From Diphasiastrum complanatum (taxonomy: Eukaryota > Streptophyta > Lycopodiopsida > Lycopodiales > Lycopodiaceae), in the NCBI GenBank assembly GCA_029204225.1, contig CM055095.1, positions 69,041,039 to 69,105,038 of the forward strand: a stretch of 64,000 nt of DNA, read 5' to 3'. Shown here in pieces: positions 23,649-34,674 of this stretch (the first letter of the stretch is position 1; every line of letters begins with the position of its first letter). The translations under genes were made by a program, and so were the position numbers. The notes under the pieces are model-generated. The model made no database searches. It had not been told where the DNA came from and saw nothing but the letters and a program-made list of their open reading frames with translations.

Positions 23649-23870
23649 TTTCAAGTGTATTTTTTGTTTTTTTAATGGAAATTTTTTATTCAATTGAAAA
23701 AATAAAAGCTTCGCACCAGTGATGATGCGAGCATTTCAAGTGTATTTTTTGTTTTTTTAATGGAAATTTTTTATTAAACTGAAAAAATAAAAGCTTCGCA
23801 CTAGTGATGATGCGAGCATTTCAAGTGTTCTTTTACCAATGATGGCGCAAGCGTTTCAAGTGTTCTTTAT
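23649..23870. repeat. 85-bp tandem repeat, about 2.4 units
   Basis: Units start with tttcaagtg at 23649, 23734 and 23819 and contain 'aaaagcttcgca...agtgatgatgcgagca'. The first two units are almost identical; the third is shortened and diverged, with a further partial copy near 23849. Confidence 0.9.
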
Positions 23871-24112
23871 AATTTTTTAAATTTTAATTTTATTAAAATC
23901 TTTAAGTTTAAAAAAAAAAAAGCATTCGCACATGCTAGCATTTTCATAGCCCCCCCTTCACAAAGCTAATCACAATCTATGAAGGTTATGAACCTATTAC
24001 TGACAATCTGTCTGAAAGGAGGAATCAATGTGTGAAAGCATCTACAATGTTTGTCTCACATGTTACAAATCATGCTTCGTTCTCTATTTGTGAATACTGA
24101 AAAAGTTATTCA

Positions 24113-24750
24113 CTATACACAAATTTTACAGGTGTGCAGATGAAGAAGGTACAAAAGTGGTTGTGCCATCTGTAGGAGATTGTGGGTGGCTGCTGTCATT
24201 GTCAAATTTGATTGCACAATGCATAGAACGAGCGTGAGGAGGCCACAACGTCGGGCTTTGCTAAGATTGACGCTAGTGAAAATGCGAAAATTGTGACATT
24301 TTGTCACATTTTTCACCTGTCATAAATTGCAAGTAAAAAATGCAGACTCGCATTGTCACATTTTTCGCCTATCATAAATTGTGTGTAAAAATGCAGACTG
24401 TTACATTGTCGCATTTTTCGTCTTTCATAAATTGCGTGTAAAAATGTAGAGTTACATTTTTTTGCCTGTTTAAATTTACTTGTATTTATGCAGACCGTGC
24501 AATTGTAGCTTTTTTAGAAGTGTTGCAAAACACTTAGTTGCTCAAGATGGCCTAAAGGTGAAAAGGCGACAGTGTCGGGTTTTTCAGCGATAGTGTCAGG
24601 ATTTTTCGCCTGTGAAAATTCCTGAGTAAAATTGCAGACTGTAGTGACAAACAGTTCAAATATGCAGACTCAACACAAGTAAAAATGCAACAACATGAAT
24701 GGATACAAATTAACATAGGATTTAGGAGAGTAGAGGAGATAAATCCAACA
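24113..24750 (-). repeat. Copia F LTR remnant with internal 50-60 bp repeats
   Basis: It matches the inner and right part of the copia F LTR (47326-48371): 'acaggtgtgcagatg', the 'ggtggctgc...tgtc' block, and the terminal 'ttaggaga...aaatccaaca' ending at 24750. The left part is missing. Between about 24295 and 24470 a phrase of the type 'tcacatttttcgcct-tcataaattg-gtaaaaatgcagact' repeats three times and recurs around 24600. Confidence 0.7.
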
Positions 24751-24985
24751 CAAACATGCAAAGACGACCATAAAGCCATTCATAGATACGAGCAATGAAC
24801 ACTATTGGACCAATGATGGCTATTTATAAGAATGCATTCACGATTCTATTATCCATGCCGCTACAAAACTACTGAATAACTTTCTGATGGTTGGCAAACT
24901 TAGGAAGAAGTGCATATCTTCTTAGATCTTGCACTGCATAGTAGAATCCAACTACAAGTTAGGATCCGGACTATTAGAACCCTAT

Positions 24986-26720
24986 AACTGGTTCAAGATG
25001 GTACTTGGTGAGCTTAAGCAGGCCATTAAAAGCAATACCAAGCAATAGTTTGCGGCTGACCCACTTTTGTCCTTCTTTTCTGTCTCCTACCTCAATAATA
25101 GGATTCATGGTTTTGTTCCTAACACCGTATTTATCTATGTATGAAGACACGTATGTCGAGTCCTCGCAACAGGCTTCTAGTTCTCATAGTCATCGATTGT
25201 GTACACAGCGAAGTCGTCATTCTTGACTCGCCTCCTGCGGCCCGACATCGTACTAAGCAAACATCTTCAACTGCGCTACCACCCCCTGCTGCAATTCGCA
25301 CTGAACTACCCATCCTCCGAATCCACCTCCGCTTCCTCACAGGGACAGTTTGTGACCATTGGAGCCACCATTCCAATCACAGCTACCCAAGCCGCCTCAC
25401 CCTACAAACTCAAGCAATTTCACCAAACACCCAGGCTTTCATGGACATGTTTGATGTTTTCAATCCCTTAGGGCCAGATGAAACTTTTGAGATGCCCAAG
25501 AGCCTAGGGCCCTTTGATCCCCAATCCCTCGGAAAAGGATTCGAACATTCCATGATAGTTCTACCATTGTTTATTTATCATTTTAGACTAATCAGCAAGA
25601 TCAAGCCGAAGTAGCACCAGATACCATTAGGGTCGCCCATGTTGTTCAATCACCAAAGCAATTTGATGCCACCATATCTGATGGTTTTGAAGAAGATGAT
25701 GTGTTCGAGGAAGAAGATACACAGCCAAAACCTCAAGGCAACCCAACTCAAGCTTTTGGATCAGGATTACCAAGCTTGCTGCTACTACCGCACCAACCAC
25801 AGATTCTGGTGATGCATTGAGTTTAGTCACTAACCTTACACAAGTGACCTATACCATCTTAGATGAAAAGAAAGACATGAAAAATGCATATCAAGACCAA
25901 GTGGACAAAGCTGTCCAAAAGGCCAAAAACAATAGGTGTTGTTGATGGTTGGTCAATTGGATATGGCTGAGCTTGAACGAGAGCGCCTACAAGGTGAATT
26001 GGATGTGAGCACTCTTGAACATGACTCTTACCTCCAGACACAAGTACCTGATCCTCTGGTCTCACGGGAAGAAATCAGATACATATTCATGAAGGTTGAA
26101 ACCTATCAAACTTCATTGGTAGGATTTCAATAAAAATTTGATAAACTCAAATGTACGACAACAACTGAGCTGGCAAAGACAAAAGCAATCATTAAAGATT
26201 ATGAAAAGGCAATTGCTCAAGTTTTGGAAGCCCAGCCTCAAATTTCATTTCTTGTGATGCTGCAGTTCTCACCTCAGCACCAAGATCAAGGAGACTTGGA
26301 TACAAGTTTGTACGGATGAGAAATACAAGACATACCAGATGACCAGGCCATGGAAGAAGGTCCGTCAACTTCAAGGCCTAGGCCATTGTTTAAGAAACCA
26401 ATCACCATCGAGGACCAGATTCAAGCATTTCAACAACAACATCCACATGAGTCCTCGAGAGGTGGATGGGAGATTAAATTCAAGACGTCTGAGATAGAGG
26501 AGGGCAAGGAATTGGACAAGCTACCAGCATTGGGAGAGCAGCCGACATGGAGAACAATAGCTTTTTAGAAGACTCCGAATTCTATTAGGAGTTATGTTGC
26601 CAACCCTCGTTGGGTAGATCCCTATTATTTGCCAATCATTAGAGGAGTTTTGAGCTCCAAAAAGATCCTTTAAGAATTCGTGCAAGATGTAGTTTATATT
26701 ATTAAAATAATATAACACTA
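24986..26720 (+). pseudogene. Decayed polyprotein-like region, unknown family
   Basis: Frame fragments follow one another on the plus strand: NWFKMVLGELKQAIKSNTKQ (about 25000), a Ser/His/Pro-rich segment with LRPDIV and SSTALPPPAAIRTELPI (25.2-25.3 kb), a segment with DVFNPLGPDETFEMPKSLGP (25.44-25.53), an acidic patch (EEDDVFEEEDTQPKPQ), a probable coiled-coil stretch (about 25.85-26.22), and EEGPSTSRPRPLFKKPITIE (26.35-26.42). Stops and frameshifts separate them. The first part recurs at 63317-63720, so it belongs to a repeated family, likely a gag-like or accessory protein of a large plant element. No enzyme motif was seen. The end near 26640 joins another repeat. Confidence 0.4.
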
Positions 26721-26740
26721 ATACTTTTGACTTGCCATAA
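26641..26740. repeat. Copy of the 'gagctccaaaaggatc' repeat
   Basis: The phrase 'aggagttttgagctccaaaa...aagaattcgtgca' followed by an A/T stretch and 'ctaatacttttgacttgcc' also occurs at about 28230-28335 and 28480-28585. Confidence 0.75.
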
Positions 26741-27111
26741 CTTCTTAATTGTAGCTCAAAAGTATGTCATGCATTAGAAAGCCCTTGGCAAGCGCTTTCC
26801 AATGCACCAAACTCCAGTAAATTTGGACTTACCACTAAAAAGTTATGCCATTTTTAGTGTGGAATCAAAATGTGGACTCAAAAAGTTACATTACATAGAT
26901 TTCAAATTTGAGTGTTTTGATTGGTCCATGTGTAAGAAAAAATTGAGAAAAAATATAAAAAGAATCTTTACAAGGGTCTTTTTTGGATTTAGAACTCCTC
27001 TAATGGCCACGTTGAAATAAATGGAAAGATTTGGGGATTCCATTGGAACAAGTCAAAATCCATACCCCAAATTGGCTCATAATCCACCAAGTATATAATT
27101 GACAAATATGA

Positions 27112-27495
27112 GTGGATTTCAACCGAGCCTTACAATTTTATGTAGCCGAGTATAGACATTCGTCAGATCCGACCATTAGGCAATCTGCGCTTTTTGTGAA
27201 CGATTTGACCATGTTGGCGTCTGTAGTCACACGGTGGGATGATTGTTTACCTCAATTGACATTCGATCCTAGTAAACCAATGGCGTTCGACAATGTGCAA
27301 GATCAATTGCCACTTGCTAGATTATACTACTGTGTTGCGATGCTAGGCGGAATGTGGGAATCCAGATTTACAACATGGACCACTTTGAAATGGATTGTCG
27401 GAAAAAATAAGTGCTTCTTACCACACAAGAAATATTTCAACACGGCGCACTTGGAATTCGTTGAAAAGGTGCAGTACCATTTGATCAAGGTATGA
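27112..27495 (+). pseudogene. Unrecognised 127-codon open stretch
   Basis: The open frame has no ATG at its start. It reads like a real protein: FNRALQFYVAEYRHSSDPTI, then SVVTRWDDCLPQLTF and LARLYYCVAMLGGMWESRF. It sits 0.4 kb downstream of the decayed polyprotein region and immediately upstream of a gypsy G-type LTR, so it may be the C-terminal part of the same element's accessory protein. No known motif was recognised. Confidence 0.35.
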
Positions 27496-27569
27496 CGCGA
27501 GGCTAATCAGAGCCCAAAGTAATAAATCTCGCGAGGTGTTATGGGACCGCCACCAATTTTGGTGGGGGA

Positions 27570-28140
27570 TACTCTTGGAGGGATTGCGGATCCCAAGGCA
27601 ACCCTAACCCTAGCTAATAAGTGAGAGGGATTTGGCACCTTGCATGCATAATTCAACCCGATGATCACATAGTTATTTGATTAATTAAAAAGTCAATAAA
27701 AGGACTTTAGGCCTTTTGTGAGACTTTTAAAGTCGTAGGGCCTAAATGACAAGTTAGTGAATAAAATAGGGTTTCTCACTTTCAATTTCAAATTGGGTCC
27801 TCTAATTAATGCAAGAGTTTCCCACTCTTTTTTGATTTGAAAGGGCCAATAGGATTTTGAGGCCAAGGCCCTCCTCTCCACTATAAAAAGGGGCCAACTT
27901 GAAATTGTAAACCATGTTCTCATCTTCATTTCAATACAAGCAGATTGGCTCTTTTATGGAATGGATTTGTGAATGTCCTTGCTCTCTAACTCTATTACTC
28001 CTTCTCTCATGCTTTTGTTGTATTTGTTAATTGTTAGATTTGAATGTTATTGGGATTGTATGTGAGAGAGAAAGGGAGAGAAAGAGGAAGCAAGTAACTA
28101 TTTTATGGTGGATCGTAGTGTTACTTGATGTAGGAAAGCG
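27570..28140 (+). repeat. Gypsy G-type LTR copy
   Basis: It matches, in opposite orientation, the LTR at 56599-57357: 'ttgcggatcccaaggcaaccctaaccctag', 'aggactttaggcctttt', 'cactataaaaaggggccaac' (a TATA-like box near 27880), and the end with 'gagagagaaagggagagaaag'. Start and end are not sharply defined. Confidence 0.7.
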
Positions 28141-28590
28141 CTTGTAAGCCTAGACCTTCAAACTTAGTTTTGCCCAAAACTTTGTGTCCATCCAAGCTTA
28201 GGGCCTTAGTGAAAACATCAGTTGTCATTAGAGGAGTTTTGAGCTCCAAAAGGAACTGATAAGAATTCGTACAAAGATCTCTTTTGTATTATCAACATAT
28301 TATAACACTATTTTCAACTAATACATTTGACTTGCCATAATTTTTTAATCGTAGCTTAGAAGTACATCATGTAAGATATCATTGGAAAGTGCTTGTAAGC
28401 CTTGACCTTCAAACTTAGTTCTGCACAAAACTTTATGTCCATCCAGACTTAGTGGCTTAGTAAAAACATCAGCTATCATTAGGGGAGTTTAGAGCTCCAA
28501 AAGGACCTTATAAGAATTCGTGCAAAGATCCATTTTGTATTATTAAAATATTATAACATTATTTTCAACTAATACCTTTGACTTGCCTTC
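28141..28590 (-). repeat. Two direct copies (about 250 bp) of a copia RNase H tail
   Basis: 'cttgtaagcct-gaccttcaaacttagtt' begins at about 28141 and again at about 28391. On the minus strand each unit encodes the end of a copia polyprotein (DVFTKALSLDGHKVL), followed by a 3' leader. The two units differ by point changes and both end with the 'gagctccaaaa...acttgcc' phrase. Confidence 0.7.
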
Positions 28591-28799
28591 TCGTCTTCTT
28601 AGAGACCTCCTCGGTCTAGGGTGAGAGGTGCTCTTGAGTTGCTTTGTCTGAGTATCTTGGGGATTTGTCAGATTCAGCCAACAGTCTTACCTTTATTAAT
28701 TTCTATTTCTACATAATCTATTTTTATCTACCATCCCCTCGGTCAGAATTACTCTGGTTTCGCCCAGAACTTCTCTCGACTCAGATGTTGTCGGTATGT

Positions 28800-29605
28800 C
28801 TACTTCTTCATTAATCTCATACATTCTATGAAATTGATCCATGATTCAGCAGGTCTAGCTAACTCCTCACCCCATCTCAAAAGGTGACCCCCTATTGGAC
28901 TGGCTGTGAGAATACATGGAAAAAATATCTGTTTGGTAGACCAATTTATAATAGCATCTACTTGATATAACCATGGTCTTCCAAATAATATCAAATAAGA
29001 TGGTGTATCTACTGGATTTATGACAAGGAAATTTATAACAAACGTCTCTGTCTCTATAACTACATTAATACCTTTTAGCTCGTCTACTGATATACATTTA
29101 GTCATGTCTGCTAAATGGATTTCGTGATAAATGATAGGCTATATCTGGTTTTCTAGTCCTAATTCTTTAACCATTGTTTTTGCTACTAGGTTGATACTAG
29201 ATCTTGAGTCTATTAGTATTCTATCTATAGTCTGATCTCCTATGATCGCACTAATCTCTGGAACTCCACAATCTCCTCTATCTACATATTCTAATCTCCT
29301 TTTTCTTCCAGTGGGTTATAACATCGGTCTGATAGAGCCATGGTCATCCTAATAACACTCTATACGACGATTGTCTCGTAGTTTTTAATATTATAAAATC
29401 CATAAGAAACTTATGGTCTCCAATATAAACTGTAACCTGAGATAGTTCTCCTATTGGTGATCTTCTAGTTGCATCGACTAATCTTAAATGTCTTAAAGTG
29501 GGTGCTACTCTATGATGAATGCCTAATTCATATGCTGTTTCTTCAGTCATTATATTTACACTAGATCCGGAATCTATGGGTACATTATCTAAGACGCAGC
29601 CATTA
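28800..29605 (-). pseudogene. Gypsy D copy 2, tandem protease-like domains
   Basis: The first domain, at about 29344-29600, carries PIDSGSSVNIM. The second, at about 28800-29240, carries a changed active-site triplet, DSR instead of DSG, followed by SSINLVAKTM, and ends with LFGRPWLYQVDAIINWSTKQ. The linker between them is shortened by about 205 bp and out of frame. Copy 1 at 5700-6850 shows the same two-domain plan, so the duplication predates both insertions. The Gly-to-Arg change in the second active site should abolish any activity of that domain. Confidence 0.7.
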
Positions 29606-29606
29606 A

Positions 29607-31823
29607 TTATACTTGAATCTCTGGTTGGCCTTCATCACCATAATTAACTAATCCTATGTTGACTACTGGTAGCTTTGCTTTTCTTCTCTTTTTATTTTGC
29701 AAAAATTGCTTAATTTCTTTTTTATAATATTGGTTATCGTCTAATAACTGTTTAAAAGTTATATTGGGCATTCTAGAAACAAGGTCTTCAACAATATTAT
29801 AAGAATGGTTTCTAAGTGGCAGCACATCTCTAGGTATCTCGCTACTTATAATTGGATCTGAAAATGTCACTTTTTTAACTTTTCTAGTTTCTTCGTCTAA
29901 AAGCTTCTTAGCTTCTGAACTAATATCAACATCATAATGTTTTCCATTAGACTTATCAAGCTTTAATTCTTTATTAGTAGGAATTTTTACTAACTGTTCT
30001 GCGACTTTTGCTTTTTATGTCGTGTTTTTCGCAATTTTCGCAATTTTTGTCTTTGTTTTTTTCTTATCTTTAAGAGTTAAATAATCTTTACTACTTCTTG
30101 TAGTTACTTTATTTACTTTTTCCTCTAAATCTGGCCATTGATGATCTTGATCTAATAATTCAGACTCTACTTCTATCCTCTGAACTATCATGTTAGTGTT
30201 AGTCTTAGATGGCCGAAGGACGTCTTCCCTATGCGAGTTTACAAACACCTTGGTTTAAACCGTGGTTGTTGTGGCTGAGGACATTCAGCAGTGACATGCC
30301 CTTCGCCTTTACAGTTAGCACAGAGCGGCACATATCCTGTTGATCTCATGGGTTCAGGGCAATCAGACGAATAGTGACCCGGGGCTCTGCAATTGTTGCA
30401 CAAACCCCTTACTCTAGTTGGTGGAGTGGAATCTTGTGTTCCGCCCCTTCGCAAAATAGTGTATTGTTGACCAGTACGCTGTTTCGGTATCATAGTTTTC
30501 TGGTTAGTAGGAGTTACAGTATAAGCTACCTCCTCATGATTATTAATCGGACAGAGGAATAGTTCTTCTCCAGAATAATTAGTCTGTAAACTGGGACAAT
30601 TGGTCTTAGAATGACCTTCCTTCCTACACGCGGTACACCAAACATTAGTGTTAGGCTTCGCTTTCTTTCGCTTGGCTTTAACATCAGATATTTGGACCTT
30701 TAGATCACTCATTTTTCTTGTTAACAACTCAACACTTTTCCTTAATGGATCCATCTTTCCGGATTTCTCCATTCTTTTCTTTCTTTCTGAGTTCCTATTC
30801 TTAGTTTTCCTATAAGAAGATTCTTCTTCCGATGAAGAATAATAAGATGAATACTCAGAAGATTCTTCCATATCCACTGAATCAGATTTTGATTCAGACT
30901 CAATAGATGTTTCAGATTCTTCTGTTTGTTTAAATTTGTGTTTTTTACTATTTTTTCTTTCATTTCTCCTGTCTGCAAGAAATTCGAGAGGTTTTGTAAT
31001 TCTCGGCGGAGGCAATGACATCTTCCAAAGAAGTCATCAAACCCTGTCGACAATAACGATCCATTTTCTTAGGCAAACCACCCAAGAACCATTCATTTTG
31101 CATAGGAACTAGATACTGGGTTCCTATTAAATTCTTAACCCTACGAGTATATTTCCTAAGTGATTCCTTTGGCTTTTTTTCAACAGAGTTAAGCCGAGCC
31201 AACAATCTAGTGGAATATCCTATCTCCCTAAACTGTTTAAGAAATGCTGCTTTTAAAGCGTTCCAAGCATTAACTGTTTTCGGTACTAATTGACTGTACC
31301 AAATCCTAGCCTGCTTTCGCAGAAGACCTGGCAAAATTCTAACTTTATCCTCGTCCGTCTGCTCTTTGTTTGCTATGGTAATGGATTCAAATTGCAACAT
31401 ATAACTATCTGCATCTTCAAATGATGATCCCTTAAAGAAATCATATCTGATTTTTGTAGATGTGGGTGGCGCTGGATTAGCCATATTAACAGATGGTGGT
31501 GAACTAGATGAGCTTGGAGGATCTGAATCTAAACTTCGCTCGGACAAAGAGTCCGAACTCGGTTCGGAAGTAGAATCAAACGAATCTGATTCAGGTGAAT
31601 CTATAGAACTTGGTGCTTCAACGGATCTTTCCTCAAATTAATCTACAAATGCTATAGTAGCGGGTAAAAGATCATTAAACGCTTCAGGTGTTAATCTTGC
31701 TCTAACTGGTGAGTTTTGCAAATTCTGCAAATACAAATCTCTAGACTTCCTATGTGCTTCTAAATGTTGTGCATGCTCTAAACATTTTTGTTCAATAATT
31801 GCTTGAGAGTGTGTTCTTGGCAT
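29607..31823 (-). pseudogene. Gypsy D copy 2, gag and linker to protease
   Basis: The start is the ATG at 31823 (MPRTHSQAIIEQKCLEHAQ). A nonsense codon lies at 31638-31640; after it comes the Ser/Asp-rich stretch and the gag domain (DFFKGSSFEDADSYM, ARIWYSQLVP). The frame changes near 30965-31000. The nucleocapsid part has three knuckles: CTACRKEGHSKTNC, CNNCRAPGHYSSDC and CANCKGEGHVTAEC. The basic linker (30015-30248) and a block with PNITFKQLLDDNQYYKKEI (29607-29870) lead to the protease. Gln codons lost in copy 1 are kept here. Confidence 0.8.
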
Positions 31824-31887
31824 GCATTACATGAGAAAGATTTGTAGATGTAATACACTTAAAAATATTGCAAAGGTGAAATTCATC

Positions 31888-31905
31888 TCCCCGGCAACGG
31901 CGCCA
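31888..31905 (-). promoter_or_regulatory. Primer binding site of gypsy D copy 2
   Basis: The minus strand reads TGGCGCCGTTGCCGGGGA a few bases after the LTR end. This is the common plant gypsy primer site, also present at 56577-56594 in gypsy G. Confidence 0.85.
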
Positions 31906-31910
31906 AATTA

Positions 31911-32926
31911 TGTGGTGGCCTAGTCGTTATAGATTTCCACAAAATCAATGAATTAAATAGTATAAAAGGTTGGATCGTTCCCCAAGAGAGAGAATAATCT
32001 CATCTTTTGCATGGTAAATGTATGTATGATGATAAACAGACTAGAGTGTATAAAGTTCACAATGAATACTACAGTGACATAACTGGTTATCCAAAGATAT
32101 TTGGGTAAATTGGCATCCAGAAACACCAATGAGGATACGATTTGGTCAAGGTCTGTAATTGTGAGAATTACTTTATCTTTCAGGCTCTTCAGGCATCAGA
32201 AAAATAGTCAAAACTGACAACAACTAGCAATTAGATTCATCAAGCAGAATCACATTAGCTAAAAGTTCTTCTTCACCAAACACAGAGAATTAGTTTTTAT
32301 CGCATGAAGCAAACAAGACAGAGCCTCAATCAATCCCATTATCTGAACACATAGCTCATCCAGAGTTGAAATAATTTCTGCTAAAATTTATGTTTAACCG
32401 CTTCGGCTAATTCCCTACACACATTAGTCAAAAATATTACTTGCTGGTGTCGCTTGAAAATCCATGTTAGAGTAACTGAAATTTAGTATAACTTAAGAAA
32501 TGTGTGTAACGCAAACAGAATAGTATCACAATCAATCACAGATCATACAGAGTGTGTTCGCACAAATGATAAGAAGTAATTCTGTGAGAGATAAGGAAAG
32601 AATGTTCAATCTATAAGAACTTGCTCTTTGCTCTCTATTGATACTCAGCTCTACGTGGAAATGAGTATGTACAATGGCACATAGTGCTATCCTTGTAGGA
32701 ATGTTCTTCAGTCTCAATGTCGCTTACGAACTGTCAAATGTCGATTCTGAACTTCTATTGCGTCTCTTTAGAACGTCGCAACTTCTACTCAAAATATGAA
32801 TTTACAAAGTGCGAATTAGGCCTTTACATATATTTAGGCACTATAGCACATTTTATATATATGGAAATTGAAAATTTTTACAATATATGACAAAATTTGG
32901 ATAATGTGAGATCGTAAGACTCCACA
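31911..32926 (-). repeat. Gypsy D 5' LTR, 1016 bp
   Basis: The plus strand runs from TGTGGTGGCC (31911) to GACTCCACA (32926), with TGTGG/CCACA inverted ends. The left end is 5 bases from the PBS; the right end abuts integrase coding sequence of gypsy C. Inside there is no coding frame. Confidence 0.85.
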
Positions 32927-33398
32927 TTAGCCATTTCTGTCTGGCCATCTGATTCAAGATGATAAGAAGAACTCAAACTCAAAGAAGTTTCCAGTTTATG
33001 GAATACTGCTGACCAAAAGTGACCTGTGAACTTAGGATCTCTATCACTAACAATGTCACTTGGCAGACCATACAACCGAAATAATCTTTCAACAAAGATC
33101 TGGGCTAAATCAAAAGCCTTTATAGTTGACTTGACTGGTATGAATGCAACTAACTTACTTAACCGTTCCACTACAACCCAAATAGAATCATTTTGTCGTT
33201 GGGTCTTTGGAAGTCCAACTACAAAATCCATAGATATGTTTTCCCATTTCTTATCTGGGATATCTAACGGATGCAACAAACCACCAACCTTATGGCGTTC
33301 AGCCTTTGCTAGTTGAGAGGGCTTGCATTTAATAACATATGACTCGACATATGGCTTGAGCTTTGGCCAATAAGATTTCCTCTTAACCAAGTCCAGAG
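32927..33398 (-). pseudogene. Gypsy C integrase core
   Basis: Minus-strand coding sequence with YWPKLKPYVESYVIKC (end of the zinc-binding region), WENISMDFVVGLPKTQRQND (first catalytic Asp), VERLSKLVAFIPVKST, IVSDRDPKFTGHFW (second catalytic Asp) and YHLESDGQTE (the third catalytic residue region). The frame is open over about 470 bases and is then cut by the gypsy D LTR. At 33398 it continues in phase with 39250 once copia B and one target-site copy are set aside. Confidence 0.85.
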
Positions 33399-34051
33399 TG
33401 TTAGAATTAAGCAATTTTCACATGGTTTTTGATGTATTTTGACATCTATGTGGATCCACATGTGTGAGGACCTGCCCACACGTGTGAAATGACACTTGTA
33501 ATATTTAGATCCATTTTGATTAGCTTTTATTTGAGTCTAATATGATAGGAGTTAGGTCCTAGATTGTAGGAATCTAGAAGGTCAACACAAATCACCAATG
33601 GATGATGTGGCAAACTTGATAGATCTTATCCAAAGTGGATATGGATGAGTACAATGAGCTGTCCCACACGTGCTAGATGCAGCTTAGAGAGAGAGTATTG
33701 TGATTTTGTACTTGATCCATGATGGATCCATTATTGGGCTAATGATGTGAAATATTGGTTTGTGAAGCAATCTTTGTGTTTTGACTCTCTTAAGCACTTT
33801 CTTTGTGGATGAATGCTTAGTAAATGATAAGTAAACTATTTCTCTGTTATCAGGCCATACAGTAGCTATACTTCACATGTGTGAAGCCGTGGATCATCTT
33901 TTTTTATTGTTCTTGCTTGGAATCACAAAGATTGTCAAGTAGAAGCTAGATTTGGAAGCTAGTCCTGATATAGATCAAGATCCCAAGCTACCAATCACTC
34001 TTTGTGATAATTTGTAGATCAATTTCAATCCTTATACTCTAAAATTTGACA
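33399..34051 (+). repeat. Copia B 5' LTR
   Basis: TGTTAGAATTAAGC to AAATTTGACA. It contains several CACATGTG/CACACGTGTG palindromes (near 33450, 33478, 33664 and 33876). Confidence 0.93.
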
Positions 34052-34064
34052 TGGTATCAGAGCC
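34052..34064 (+). promoter_or_regulatory. Primer binding site (initiator tRNA-Met), copia B
   Basis: TGGTATCAGAGCC follows the 5' LTR without a gap. Confidence 0.9.
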
Positions 34065-34674
34065 AAGTCAAAGAGCTTAGTTGATGATCCAAAAATCTTC
34101 ATTTTGGTGAAAGCATTGGTGCTAGATTCACTTTGAATGAGGGCGACCTTTTCTGATAGTTTACTTGTGATGTTGAGGTTCAAATTAGTGTGTAAAGTTT
34201 AGATGTACTTCTCACACATGTGAAAGGCTGCTGGAATTGCACTTTCACCAAAACTTTGTGTTTTTTTCAATATTTGGGCTTCAAACAAGTTGTGTAGAGT
34301 GAAACTAGTGATGTGCTTATGAAAAACCATTGTTTCCATTAAAAATTCGATGAGTGAATGGTGTTAGAATCTTATTAAACCTACAAATCCTTGAGAGAGA
34401 GTTTGAGGCTTATGTTTTTAGTTCAAAAGTGAAACTAAAACCAACTTTAAACACCATAGGAAGGCATTGGCACTTCCAAAAATCAAATCCAAGGTTCTAA
34501 GTGAATAGATTGTGTTGAATACACTTTTCCAAAAAATTTTGAGTTCAAGATCATTATAGATCTTGCTTCTTGAGTCTAGTGAGATTCAAAAGAGTAGCAT
34601 TTTAGCTAGATTCTGAGAAATGAAGAAGGGAGAGCCTTTGAATAGTACATTTGTTGTACTTGTTACTAGATAGA

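Larger units (their letters stand above)
28591..32926 (-). mobile_element. Gypsy D, copy 2 (5' half with 5' LTR)
   Basis: A reverse-strand gypsy D: 5' LTR (31911-32926), PBS, gag, and tandem protease domains. It stops at 28591, at the same family position where copy 1 departs (6951), so RT, integrase and 3' LTR are missing. The LTR was inserted into the integrase of gypsy C, and the coding frame of gypsy C is met directly at 32927. A target duplication cannot be checked because the left LTR is lost. A 205-bp deletion, relative to copy 1, lies between the two protease domains. Confidence 0.85.

Noticed and set aside
23649-24470. CRISPR-like array
   Set aside because: Adjacent tandem units without unique spacers, in a plant nuclear context.
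27601-27625. Interstitial telomere repeat 'aaccctaaccctag'
   Set aside because: Two units only, and conserved inside the gypsy G LTR; not a telomeric tract.
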